From Aspidapion aeneum (Eukaryota > Arthropoda > Insecta > Coleoptera > Brentidae): 64,000 nucleotides of DNA. The notes below the pieces were generated by a model that ran no database searches, was not told where the DNA came from, and worked only from the letters and a program-made list of their open reading frames with translations. Shown here in pieces: positions 1-11,110 of this stretch (the stretch's first letter is position 1; each line of letters begins with the position of its first letter). The translations under genes and the position numbers were made by a program. The stretch covers positions 43,032,735 through 43,096,734 of the forward strand of contig OY755044.1 of the NCBI GenBank assembly GCA_963576565.1, given 5' to 3'.

Positions 1-3000
1 GTTAACGAAGATTTACGATTACCTTAGGAAATCTGGTTTAATGTTTGAAGTTAGGTACAAAAACTCTGACATGTGTCATATAAATTATCGGTTTGGTGTA
101 ACGTAATGGATAAACGAAGAAGGCTGAACTTCTAAAGATAGTAAGTGGTTGCCACAAATCTCTCATATAAGCTTTTCAGTACAGCATTAAACAGAATGGT
201 AAAAAATTGATAAAATGTGCACGCGCTTGCAGATAGAACAACAATCTATGAAAAAAAATGGATATGTTTCTTTTGATAGCGTTATATTTTTTTAAATCAT
301 TTGGCATATATATTAAAGCGAAAAACAGAATTAAAATATCATATACAAACAAGTGTTTCTTTATGGAACAATATTTGGCATTTGGTAACAAACCAGTGTT
401 TCTTTATTAAACAACTGTTTTTGATTTATTTTTTCTTTATTAATACCATAGACTATAGTAGAAGACTAGCAAATAAATAAAGAACTTTAAAATTTATTTT
501 AAAAAACGTACTTACTTAATAAAGAAGTTTAAAATCTTTGTTTGGCCCATTGATAACTCAATTTCCTTTCTCTTTAAGAATCACCAAAATTGTGTTCTCC
601 TCTAACCTTTATTTTTTCTTTTTAAAATCAATGCGAGGGAAAACTAAAACAGTGCTTCTTTAGAAACCCTTATAATGATCATAGAACACCAAATATTGCA
701 AGCCTTTCTTAAACCAATTGTAGAGAAAGAGATAAAACTGTTACTATGATACCAAAATATAAAGGACTGAATCTTTAAGATTTGCCTATAAATTCTGAAT
801 GGTATAATGCGACGTTGAAAAATTTTTTTGGTAGTTTTAAGTTGTTTTGATGTTATTTTTAAAGTCAAAGAACATTTAAAAGATATTAAAATGATGCGAG
901 ACTCACTTATACAACAAAACTGAACAAAATTGTTCAGAAATTTCGTTTTTCAGGTAAATCTTTTGAAACTGCTTGACCTTCAAACACCTTTTAAATCAAA
1001 ATCATAAGTGCAAATAAATCAAAGACATTTTGAGAATAATTAAGTGTAACTTTTTTAGCACATACCAATATAGTACAATTTTTAATCCTAACCGTCATTC
1101 AAAAAATGTACAGAGTATCCCAAACTTTGGTGGTTTTAATACTTCTAGGTCTAGGGGATATGATAGGGTCACTGCATCCTGGAAGCCTGGCGTCTCCATA
1201 AGAAGACACTACGTCTTTGTGATGCAGTGACCCTAGGATATGAAAATCATCAGAGCCTCATATTTTTAAACTTCGGCATCCGTATTTGAGAATATAACCT
1301 CAAAAATGTTATTATTGTTTATTTTTATTGTAAATATGTCTATTCAGACGCCGATACTGGTAAATCGATAGATGAACTCGATGTATAAAGAATAAATATA
1401 CGTAGGTCGTGTTTCATACAGCGTTGTTATACACTTTCTTAAAAATATTGCTCTTTTTCTAACTTATAGGCGCATGATGGGGGTAAAAGCGAATTGTTTT
1501 CATGAATCAATTTTTATCGCTGTTCCGGGTCTTTTGGTCTGGTTGGTCTCCTAATAAGTTAATAATTAATACTATCTACCTTCCTACCAAATAAATATTT
1601 AAAAAAAAATAAAATAAAATATAAGAAAAATGTTTTTATTTATATTATGGGCGATACTTATTTTTCAAGTTATAACAGAATTCACCTCGAATTTTGTTGC
1701 GCTTATAGCAGTTTAACACATAATCAAACTAACTAAAGTTTATAATTATATACTTTCTTTTGAAAAAAACTAAAATCTTAACCATATTGAATTGATAAGT
1801 GAGGTATGTGAGTGGCAGAATAGATTTGTCCTGTAAATGTCACTTATGTCCCGCTACCTTCTTCTTTCACTTTCCAAAATATAGTACTAATTTTATTAAC
1901 AGTTGTTTTTTAAATGATCTCACTTGATTTGACTGCAAATTTTTTCCATGACTTAAGCAGTTGCGAAAAATTTTTTACTTGTGTTTTTTTTTCTCGTAGT
2001 TTTAAACTTTTTTTTATTTTTTAGTAATGGAAGCACAAACATAGAAACAAGTTTTTGACGAGGGACACGAGTGACCAGAACCTGAACCTAGATATAAAAT
2101 GTATATTTTTTTAAATGCAAATAACTTGAGGTTTTTAGTAAGGTTTAGTAATTCCTATACTCCAAAAACATGTTTAAAATAATTACATCTTATGCTGTTT
2201 TATTTTATAAAAAAATTACATTGTTATTAAAAAAATTATACTGAAGATAGAGACACCACAAACTATAACTGAATACATTTAGTCTGCCTCAGATTAATTT
2301 CTTTAGTGATTTTTGAACAACAAGATCATACATGAGTACTAATCATGGGGATATGATTTTAAACAAATGAGAACTGCTTCACAATAATATCGGGCACTTC
2401 CGAAGGCTACAATTTACACAATGTGTTCAGCTATATACATAGATAGTTAAATAAGCAAATTCCTAAACAAACCTGGAAACCATATTTAAATAGTAAAATT
2501 CTTCCCCCCAAATTTTCGGTATCCTCATGTTCTAAGATATTATTCTAAAGTTGTCAGACACCTTTATACAACATTATGTAGTAACTACTGGCCGTAATTT
2601 AAACAAGTAGTATGTTCTCAAGACTAGGCACTAGTTTTCTTTTTAATAAAAATATGCTGCCTGCAAATTTATATTTTTATCATATGTAGGTTTTGTCTTG
2701 TTTTTAAATAAAGGCCAATTTTTTTTTTAGTCTTACAAGCTTGCATTCTTTAACGCCCTCTAGAATCTCGAAGGACACCGCTCAGCTCTAATATTTGTTT
2801 GTAGATCTGATGCTCTAGATGTGAAAAGTTCTTTGGTTCTTTAAACAATATTAAGTTTTCAAGCCCCGAAGTGTTCTTGAAAATGTGATCATCTAAAGCA
2901 ATATTCTCATAATCCATTGATATTTTCCTATTACCTTACATCCACTTATTGTTATAATATCGGGGACCAAAAACCTTACCATACAGATCTTCCTTATTGG

Positions 3001-3042
3001 AATCATTATCGTCTTGAACAAAACTTAATGCAGTTGGTTTTT
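1..3042 (+). repeat. Left arm of the 7.6 kb palindrome
   Basis: This arm is matched in reverse complement by 4579-7624. The break from symmetry is near 3042, inside a coding remnant: the left side continues into further coding sequence, while the right side switches to unrelated sequence. Apart from that remnant and a MITE at 1164-1235, I see no gene in it. Short open frames here recur mirrored in the other arm and are not convincing genes. Confidence 0.85.
1164..1235 (+). mobile_element. 72-bp hAT-type MITE, long form
   Basis: The ends are a perfect 15-bp inverted repeat, TAGGGTCACTGCATC at 1164-1178 and its complement at 1221-1235. They are flanked by an exact 8-bp direct repeat, GGATATGA, at 1156-1163 and 1236-1243. 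An 8-bp duplication with TAGGG-type ends is the signature of hAT-superfamily insertions. The interior holds a second small hairpin around AAGAC/GTCTT. A 48-bp relative with its own 8-bp duplication lies at 23811-23858. Confidence 0.85.
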
Positions 3043-3142
3043 GCGGTTCGAAGAATAGCTTTAAAAAGTTTTCTGTTTGCTCTGCCTTGTCTAATTCCAC
3101 TCTTTCTAATACGGAGCACCTATCATTTACACCGTACAACAA
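2750..3142 (-). pseudogene. Broken coding remnant, DUF8207-like (left-arm copy)
   Basis: On the minus strand an open frame from 3142 down to 2936 contains the pattern DLYGKVFGPRYYNNKWM. It is followed after one in-frame stop by a stretch with FKNTSGLENLILF and an IYKQILELSGVLR-like end near 2750. The order (FG-x-RY, W-M, then F-x-NT-x-GL, then a helix ending in LR) resembles the uncharacterised DUF8207-type proteins common in insect genomes and Polinton- or virus-like elements. That assignment is from memory of the family and is tentative. The frame is interrupted, so I call it a pseudogene. Its upstream end crosses the arm/loop border, so the gene was present before the inverted duplication formed. 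Confidence 0.45.
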
Positions 3143-3185
3143 TATATTGGTAAGTTAATTATGTTTAAACTACACCTGAGGATAG

Positions 3186-3360
3186 CTGAATTACGTCTGC
3201 AGTACATCTGAAGTACAGCTGAAGTACATCTGAAGTACAGCTGAAGTACAGCTGAAGTACATCTGAAGTATGTCTGAAGTACATCTGAAGTACAGTTGAA
3301 GTACATCTAAAGTACATCTAAACTACAGTTGAATTATGTCTGAAGTACGTCTGGATTATA
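3186..3360 (+). repeat. 11-bp minisatellite
   Basis: About 16 head-to-tail copies of an 11-bp unit, close to TGAAGTACATC / TGAAGTACAGC, with increasing divergence toward the right end. It lies in the palindrome loop and overlaps the 3' end of the minus-strand coding remnant. Expansion from the end of that gene is plausible. Confidence 0.85.
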
Positions 3361-4091
3361 TGTGTTAAGTTTTCAATTTTTTGCTTACAATATGTATAGA
3401 ATTGCTGATCTCGCCACAAACCGTCTTCTTCTCCAAATGATGTTGGCATTTTCCAAACATTTAAATTGTTCTTATCATTTAATAAAGATATTAATATAGT
3501 TTATCTTTATTTAACCCACCTTTTGCCTTTTATGTTGCTAATAAATAATAATTTGTATTATATTTTACAGATGGTACAAGGCCCTTGCAAACATAGTCAA
3601 GAACTGACTGTTATTTTAGTTTTATTAATCTATTTGTTTATTATTTTGCTTACAATTTGATGAATATTTTCACGCACTTTAATTAAGTTATTTGGAGCCT
3701 TATCGAAGTAAACAGCTGTTGACTTGGTCTTCTCAAATTCATGGAACATTTCCAACATTTTAAAATGTTCCATTATTTTGCATACTAATTCACCTTTTCT
3801 ATGAGTAACAGCAAAATTTTGTGGTAGATAATGTTGCGTTATCGCAATAGTAGGATCGTATATTAAATTATTAAGCTCAAGCCAGAAATGCGGTTAAATT
3901 TTAATTCCATTTGAATATAACTTAGTACTCACTTGTACCTTGGTTTTTATTCCACATTTCTCAGCTAATTCGTGGAAAACTAAACTTGCAGCTAAGCATA
4001 CACCACAGTAATTTGCCCGAATAAATGCCTTTTCACTACCATATTTGATTATATTATTTAATCTGATGTACTCTCGCATAATATCAGACAT
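3318..4091 (-). pseudogene. Broken gene with a Cys-His-Asp transglutaminase-like motif set
   Basis: The minus-strand frame from the ATG at 4089-4091 has an in-frame TGA just upstream and contains NYCGVCLAASLVFHELAEK. A frameshift near 3893 is followed by PHFWLELNNLIYDPT and then a helical, charged stretch. The order Cys with a following helix, then H-x-W-x-E, then DPT is typical of the transglutaminase/papain-like fold, in which the catalytic residues are Cys-His-Asp. That reading is inference from motif order. A GTAAGC donor-like site near 3656 and an open continuation at about 3477-3318 suggest an intron, but the acceptor is weak. The last part ends in the minisatellite. Either a decayed virus- or Polinton-like gene or a captured host gene would fit. 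Confidence 0.4.
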
Positions 4092-4590
4092 GACTGGTCA
4101 CATCAAGAGCTTGATGATAAATAGTTCTTATTTGTTTTAGTATTTGAAATTATGCAATCTTGTAAACAGTATGTTCTAATTAGTTTAATAATTTTTGAAG
4201 ATGTCTTTCTCATTGACATATTGATAACTTTTAAGTTGGTAACACTGGTAACAGTGAAATTTGGTTGGTATCATTGACTGGTTGGTAATTTCTATTAAGT
4301 TGGTAGCCATGGGATATTGTTGGTCACAATGTCTCTTTGGTTTTGCATTTTGTTAATATATCTTGATTTTTATCATTTTATTCATTATGATTTAATTCAT
4401 TGAAGAGAAAATATTTAGTGGTTTTTGAAAAAGACGCGAGGTGGAGTCAATAAGTAGGTAGGTAGATAGCTTATATTTTGCAAGCGTCGTGTTATTTTAT
4501 TATTTATATCGCCTAATTTTAATTAAACTTTTAATAGTTACAGAAAATGTCTCTCTTTACTGATGTCGTGAGTCGGGCCCGCAAAAACCA

Positions 4591-4875
4591 ACTGCATTAA
4601 GTTTTGTTCAAGACGATAATGATTCCAATAAGGAAGATCTGTATGGTAAGGTTTTTGGTCCCCGATATTATAACAATAAGTGGATGTAAGGTAATAGGAA
4701 AATATCAATGGATTATGAGAATATTGCTTTAGATGATCACATTTTCAAGAACACTTCGGGGCTTGAAAACTTAATATTGTTTAAAGAACCAAAGAACTTT
4801 TCACATCTAGAGCATCAGATCTACAAACAAATATTAGAGCTGAGCGGTGTCCTTCGAGATTCTAGAGGGCGTTAA
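4591..4875 (+). pseudogene. Truncated DUF8207-like remnant (right-arm copy)
   Basis: This is the mirror copy of the left-arm remnant. The same frame runs from about 4591 to the TAA at 4873-4875, broken by an in-frame TAA at 4687-4689. Upstream of 4579 the sequence is not homologous to the left copy, so the N-terminal part is missing. A short unrelated frame beginning ATG at 4547 runs into it out of phase. Confidence 0.4.
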
Positions 4876-6389
4876 AAAATGCAAGCTTGTAAGACTAAAA
4901 AAAAATTGGCCTTTATTTAAAAACAAGACAAAACCTACATATGATGAAAATATAAATTTGCAGGCAGCATATTTTTATTAAAAAGAAAACTAGTGCCTAG
5001 TCTTGAGAACATACTACTTGTTTAAATTACGGCCAGTAGTTACTACATAATGTTGTATAAAGGTGTCTGACAACTTTAGAATAATATCTTAGAACATGAG
5101 GATACCGAAAATTTGGGGGGAAGAATTTTACTATTTAAATATGGTTTCCAGGTTTGCTTAGGAATTTGCTTATTTAACTATCTATGTATATAGCTGAACA
5201 CATTGTGTAAATTGTAGCCTTCGGAAGTGCCCGATATTATTGTGAAGCAGTTCTCATTTGTTTAAAATCATATCCCCATGATTAGTACTCATGTATGATC
5301 TTGTTGTTCAAAAATCACTAAAGAAATTAATCTGAGGCAGACTAAATGTATTCAGTTATAGTTTGTGGTGTCTCTATCTTCAGTATAATTTTTTTAATAA
5401 CAATGTAATTTTTTTATAAAATAAAACAGCATAAGATATAATTATTTTAAACATGTTTTTGGAGTATAGGAATTACTAAACCTTACTAAAAACCTCAAGT
5501 TATTTGCATTTAAAAAAATATACATTTTATATCCAGGTTCAGGTTCTGGTCACTCGTGTCCCTCGTCAAAAACTTGTTTCTATGTTTGTGCTTCCATTAC
5601 TAAAAAATAAAAAAAAGTTTAAAACTACGAGAAAAAAAAAACACAAGTAAAAAATTTTTCGCAACTGCTTAAGTCATGGAAAAAATTTGCAGTCAAATCA
5701 AGTGAGATCATTTAAAAAACAACTGTTAATAAAATTAGTACTATATTTTGGAAAGTGAAAGAAGAAGGTAGCGGGACATAAGTGACATTTACAGGACAAA
5801 TCTATTCTGCCACTCACATACCTCACTTATCAATGCAATATAGTTAAGATTTTAGTTTTTTTCAAAAGAAAGTATATAATTATAAACTTTAGTTAGTTTG
5901 ATTATGTGTTAAACTGCTATAAGCGCAACAAAATTCGAGGTGAATTCTGTTATAACTTGAAAAATAAGTATCGCCCATAATATAAATAAAAACATTTTTC
6001 TTATATTTTATTTTATTTTTTTTTTAATATTTATTTGGTAGGAAGGTAGATAGTATTAATTATTAACTTATTAGGAGATCAACCAGACCAAAAGACCCGG
6101 AACAGCGATAAAAATTGATTCATGAAAACAATTCGCTTTTACCCCCATCATGCGCCTATAAGTTAGAAAAAGAGCAATATTTTTAAGAAAGTGTATAACA
6201 ACGCTGTATGAAACACGACATACGTATATTTATTCTTTATACATCGAGTTCATCTATCGATTTACCAGTATCGGCGTCTGAATAGACATATTTACAATAA
6301 AAATAAACAATAATAACATTTTTGAGGTTATATTCTCAAATACGGATGCCGAAGTTTAAAAATATGAGGCTCTGATGATTTTCATATCC

Positions 6390-6461
6390 TAGGGTCACTG
6401 CATCACAAAGACGTAGTGTCTTCTTATGGAGACGCCAGGCTTCCAGGATGCAGTGACCCTA
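6390..6461 (-). mobile_element. Mirrored copy of the 72-bp hAT-type MITE
   Basis: This is the exact inverted counterpart of 1164-1235, including the 8-bp target duplication (TCATATCC at 6382-6389 and 6462-6469 on the plus strand). It was duplicated with the arm and is not an independent insertion. Confidence 0.85.
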
Positions 6462-7624
6462 TCATATCCCCTAGACCTAGAAGTATTAAAACCACCAAAG
6501 TTTGGGATACTCTGTACATTTTTTGAATGACGGTTAGGATTAAAAATTGTACTATATTGGTATGTGCTAAAAAAGTTACACTTAATTATTCTCAAAATGT
6601 CTTTGATTTATTTGCACTTATGATTTTGATTTAAAAGGTGTTTGAAGGTCAAGCAGTTTCAAAAGATTTACCTGAAAAACGAAATTTCTGAACAATTTTG
6701 TTCAGTTTTGTTGTATAAGTGACTCTCGCATCATTTTAATATCTTTTAAATGTTCTTTGACTTTAAAAATAACATCAAAACAACTTAAAACTACCAAAAA
6801 AATTTTTCAACGTCGCATTATACCATTCAGAATTTATAGGCAAATCTTAAAGATTCAGTCCTTTATATTTTGGTATCATAGTAACAGTTTTATCTCTTTC
6901 TTTACAATTGGTTTAAGAAAGGCTTGCAATATTTGGTGTTCTATGATCATTATAAGGGTTTCTAAAGAAGCACTGTTTTAGTTTTCCCTCGCATTGATTT
7001 TAAAAAGAAAAAATAAAGGTTAGAGGAGAACACAATTTTGGTGATTCTTAAAGAGAAAGGAAATTGAGTTATCAATGGGCCAAACAAAGATTTTAAACTT
7101 CTTTATTAAGTAAGTACGTTTTTTAAAATAAATTTTAAAGTTCTTTATTTATTTGCTAGTCTTCTACTATAGTCTATGGTATTAATAAAGAAAAAATAAA
7201 TCAAAAACAGTTGTTTAATAAAGAAACACTGGTTTGTTACCAAATGCCAAATATTGTTCCATAAAGAAACACTTGTTTGTATATGATATTTTAATTCTGT
7301 TTTTCGCTTTAATATATATGCCAAATGATTTAAAAAAATATAACGCTATCAAAAGAAACATATCCATTTTTTTTCATAGATTGTTGTTCTATCTGCAAGC
7401 GCGTGCACATTTTATCAATTTTTTACCATTCTGTTTAATGCTGTACTGAAAAGCTTATATGAGAGATTTGTGGCAACCACTTACTATCTTTAGAAGTTCA
7501 GCCTTCTTCGTTTATCCATTACGTTACACCAAACCGATAATTTATATGACACATGTCAGAGTTTTTGTACCTAACTTCAAACATTAAACCAGATTTCCTA
7601 AGGTAATCGTAAATCTTCGTTAAC

Positions 7625-8442
7625 ATTCAGGCATCTTCGGATGTTAAATCTTGAAGGATTTTTTCTAAAGTTTAAACAAAGAAGAAAATGTTAATAATAA
7701 TTTCTTTAGCAGTTACATAGGTAGTTAGTTAAATTATCTCATTGACAAAAATGATTTTGCTTTATTTTAAATTAAAGTTTTTTGCTTTATTTTAAATTAA
7801 AGTTTCTTTGCTTTATTTTAAATTAAAGTGATAGTTCGAATTCAATTTTTAAAATCAAATCTCACATAATAATAAATAGGTAACAAACAAGAATTAAACT
7901 TATAGGTAAACAACTTTTCCTAGGGTGTGTTTATATAATAATGTCCTTTGGATTGCATATTAAAATAATATATTATTAATATTAAATAATTTTCTCTTCT
8001 CATTTATTTTTGAACCAAAAAATTCTACTTAAAAAACAATATTTAAATCCTCCAATTCAAAACAATTTTTTTTTGAAATCGGTCTATTTAAAGTTGTGAT
8101 ATCAACAAAAACCTAACAAGGTCCTAGTGACCGAGTTATCTTCTTAAAAAATAAAGTCAATGTGAATCCAGCACCAATCACATACAAAAATAATTTCCTA
8201 AATCGGTTCAATATATGTTGAAAAATTAGGAAAAAAATATTAAATTGGCTGTTTTGTGTTTGTATCATTCTATTTGTAATAGATATAGATAACTCTTCTA
8301 ACCAAATACCAAAAATTTACTAAACTTGTTTAACAAAGAGGTGTGTCACACTAGACTACACTAGCATAGTATTAGTCTTAATGCTTTTTTAACCAACATT
8401 TTGTTAATCTAACCATTTAACCAGAGCTATAATATTTTTAGT
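7625..8442. other. Intergenic AT-rich stretch
   Basis: No gene is seen. It holds the short tandem repeat at 7753-7829 and, near 8165-8250, a diverged version of the module that recurs at 9060-9300 (an AATTTC-TAAATCGGTTCAA-like core). Confidence 0.5.
7753..7829 (+). repeat. Three copies of a ~26-bp tandem repeat
   Basis: The core GCTTTATTTTAAATTAAAG occurs three times in a row with spacers of T-rich sequence. Nothing else can be said of it. Confidence 0.85.
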
Positions 8443-8800
8443 TATTAAGACCCTTTTTACAGTAACCTGAGGAGACCGACCTGTAAAGTTAGTTTCCTGT
8501 CATTCATATGGTATTTAAACTAGCATAAAATATATATAAATATTAATGTACCTACTCAATGGCTAGTATATTTATTTCTATCAGACAACCCATAATTTAC
8601 GTTAAAAATGACTATTTTTAGGTAATAAGGCCCTTTTTACACTACCCTAAGGAAACCTGTAAAGTTAGTTTCCTGCCGTTTATATGGCATTTAATCTAGC
8701 ATAAAACACCACAAACATACTTCACATTTGTATAGATATTAATGTACTTACTCAATAGCTATCAAAAAACCTAAATTATGTTAAAAGTGACTATTTTTCA
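8443..8800 (+). repeat. ~180-bp imperfect tandem duplication
   Basis: The segment starting TAAGACCCTTTTTACAGTAA near 8446 is repeated near 8626 with many substitutions. The shared parts include CTGTAAAGTTAGTTTCCTG, a CATATGG/TATATGG-containing piece, TATTAATGTAC and a TGACTATTTTT end. Divergence is high, so the duplication is old. Confidence 0.75.
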
Positions 8801-9001
8801 ATTGGATCACTTTTTAGTTTTACAAACCTATCAAATCGTAAACACAATATTGAAAAACTGGTTTTCCTAATCATACATTGATCACATGTTAAATAAAGGT
8901 ATAATAAGGTCTTTTTGGTTAACATCCATATTTTTACACCTCACCCTGTAACAACTAATGCTTTTTAAACCAACACTTCATTAATTCAACTATTACATAC
9001 C

Positions 9002-9305
9002 TAGTTAATAAGACCCTTTTGATTGATCTAGATCTCCTTAATAATTAGTACAAGTTAAGCCACACCAATGCAATAAAAAAAAGAATTTCTCGAATCGATT
9101 CAAATGTGCTGAGAAATTAGCGAAAAACTATTAATGCCCTTTTGGGTGATCTATTGCTCCTTAAAAATTAGCACAAGTTAAACCACACCAATGCATTAAA
9201 AAAATAATTTCTCGAATCGGTTCAATAGCTAGGTAAATCCCATACAAAAAGAATTTCTCGAATCGGTTCAATAGGTGCTGAGAAATTAGTGAAAAACTAT
9301 TAAGG
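9002..9305 (+). repeat. ~130-bp diverged tandem repeats
   Basis: Two to three tandem copies share CACCAATGCATTAAAAAA, ATTTCTCGAATCGGTTCAA and CTGAGAAATTAGCGAAAAAC. An older copy lies near 8165-8250. Open frames across it come from the repeat and are not genes. Confidence 0.75.
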
Positions 9306-9764
9306 ACCAAATGAGATTTGCGCAGTACACCGAAATGCGTCTTTCTTGGAAACTGACGACGCAAAACATGCACATCTAGCGTAAAAAGTAGCTTTGCTAC
9401 CCCCAACTCATAGCGATCTTTCATTATGTACCCTTATTTTTATTTTATTTTATTATGCATTTTGGCACTTAGGGAAGGCTTTTTTATGATACATACATCT
9501 CTTGCTTGCTTAAGCCTTTGTTTGTGTGTTTTTCCAATAGATACTAAAATTAATAAGTATTTTGATGCCGTTTTAGTTGTGCTGAAATATTACCATTCAA
9601 CATGTTTGCAATATTCTTGTTGGCGATCATTACAACCATTTTTAAAAAATGAAAAATTTAAAAATACCATTTTTATCAAATATGACAAATAAATAACCAA
9701 CTGTATTACATAATATTGCATCATATTACATACGATTGCATCATATTTCGTGACCTCGTGGCTA

Positions 9765-11110
9765 TTGCTAATTCGATAACACAGAAACATGTGAGGGGTC
9801 ATAAGGTTATCTGTTAACTATATAAACAACACTAAAAAATACACATACAAAATGCACATCGATAAATAACTTTATTTTTTAACAAACAAAGACAATAATA
9901 ATTATTATTATTATTAATCAACTAACGCCTGTTTTACATTCAAACATACCAGGCTAAGCTAGTGAGGTCTTTTTGTTGGCTATCCTGTCAATTTTAAACC
10001 GTGTCAGGTAACAACACAATAATAGGTACACATTATTTCTTGAGTCCTTCAAACTTGAACAACAGCCACGGATTATGTCACATAATAGGTAGGTGATGCA
10101 ATACAAACACATATCACTATTATATCATGCACTGGTCACGTGGTGTTAAACACCACAAACAACTTTTGCCTTAATATCTTTTTAACCAACACTTCATTCA
10201 TTCGTTCAGCCAGAGCTATAACAGTTAGATCATAAATTAAAATTTAGAACACAGTAAGATGGACTTTCAATATAATTATTGGTCAACTAAAAGAACACTT
10301 CAACAAAAAAAAACTTGGACTTTGAACTAGAAGAACTTTTAGAAGAGAAAAATTAAATAAAATATTTATAAATGGTTAGCAGAATGGATATATTTTGGGT
10401 TTGATTCATACAGGTACATCATTGAGGAAAAACTACCAACATTATACCCATTATTACCTACAATATGGAAACGTAAATTAACAGAGGCAGCGCTGGAATA
10501 TACAAAAATATATCCAAACTATGACGTGAAAAAACATCTTCAATCAATTATTTTTAAATTTGATGGTCGAGATGAGTGTGGCTTATATGATACATATGAA
10601 TAAAAATATATAATTAAAACATACTTTTAGTTTTTATTTTAGAATTATTTAATTTGAGACATCCTGTACAGCATAAATAACCAGCTGTCTTAGATAAAAT
10701 AGGAATGTGTGCGAGTCATAAGGTTATCCTATAACTGCATAAACAACGATAAGATACTCGTGCAGTCATTTTTTAGAAATTATTTTATTTTTTAACACAC
10801 AGAGAAAATAACAGGCTATCCCGATTAATTTTAACAAATATTTTTAGAAATTATTTTATTTTTTAACCAACAACCAAGGCCTTTTTCACATTAGGACTTA
10901 CCTAGCCCAGGCTAAGCGAGTGAAGTGGCTATCTTACTGGCTGGCACCTAACTCATTGCCAATAGGGCCTTTCAACAGCTAAGGCCTTACCTAGACCAGG
11001 CGAAGCTAGTGAAGTAGCTAGCTTACTAAAAAAACCACCTCATTTTACCTACTCTCGCATTGGCACCTAACTCATTAGGGCCTTTCAACAGCCTCTGGTT
11101 GTTACGTCAT
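9765..11110 (+). repeat. Dispersed repeat modules, possibly one old element in several copies
   Basis: A module with GTCATAAGGTTATC and ACTTTATTTTTTAAC appears near 9798 and again near 10715. A module with CCAGGCTAAGC and GTGAAG appears near 9949, 10909 and, as CCAGGCGAAGC, 10997. The phrase GGCACCTAACTCATT is doubled near 10945 and 11056. A short ATT/AAT run sits near 9896-9917. The arrangement looks like overlapping old tandem copies of a non-coding element. Confidence 0.6.
10259..10603 (+). pseudogene. Coding remnant of unknown family
   Basis: The frame from 10361 to the TAA at 10601-10603 gives about 80 residues of protein-like composition, with KWLAEWIYFGFDSY, LPTLYPLLPTIWKRKL, DVKKHLQSIIFKFDGRDE and a GLYDTYE end. 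A poly(A)-signal-like AATAAAAATATA follows. Upstream an ATG at 10259 lies in the same frame, but three stops fall between it and 10361 (the first at 10328), and acidic codons such as ELEELLEEK appear in another frame. I infer indels. I do not recognise the family. The even aromatic and charged pattern suggests a formerly real gene, perhaps belonging to the surrounding repeat modules. Confidence 0.4.

Larger units (their letters stand above)
1..7624. mobile_element. Giant palindromic (foldback-like) unit with two 3.04 kb arms
   Basis: The sequence from base 1 is the reverse complement of the sequence ending at 7624. Mirrored positions add up to 7625 over most of the outer arms. The arms are about 1-3042 and 4579-7624, joined by a loop of about 1.5 kb that has no mirror copy. 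Agreement is very high, with a few substitutions and short indels; for example the bases near 1406 and 6219 differ. The outermost bases form GTTAAC at both ends. The window starts at the left tip, so I cannot tell whether the palindrome continues upstream or whether a target duplication exists. It could be a foldback transposon, a decayed virus-like element with long terminal inverted repeats, or an inverted duplication. No transposase is visible. Confidence 0.85.
4579..7624 (-). repeat. Right arm of the 7.6 kb palindrome
   Basis: This is the inverted copy of 1-3042, about 4 bases longer because of small indels. It carries the mirrored MITE (6390-6461) and a truncated copy of the coding remnant of the left arm. 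Symmetry ends at about 7624, where the flanking sequence is unrelated. Confidence 0.85.

Noticed and set aside
1..7624. Palindrome as a long-read hairpin artefact
   Set aside because: The arms differ at scattered positions and have indels, and a 1.5 kb unique loop separates them. A missed-adapter artefact would give a very short loop. It still deserves read-level checking.
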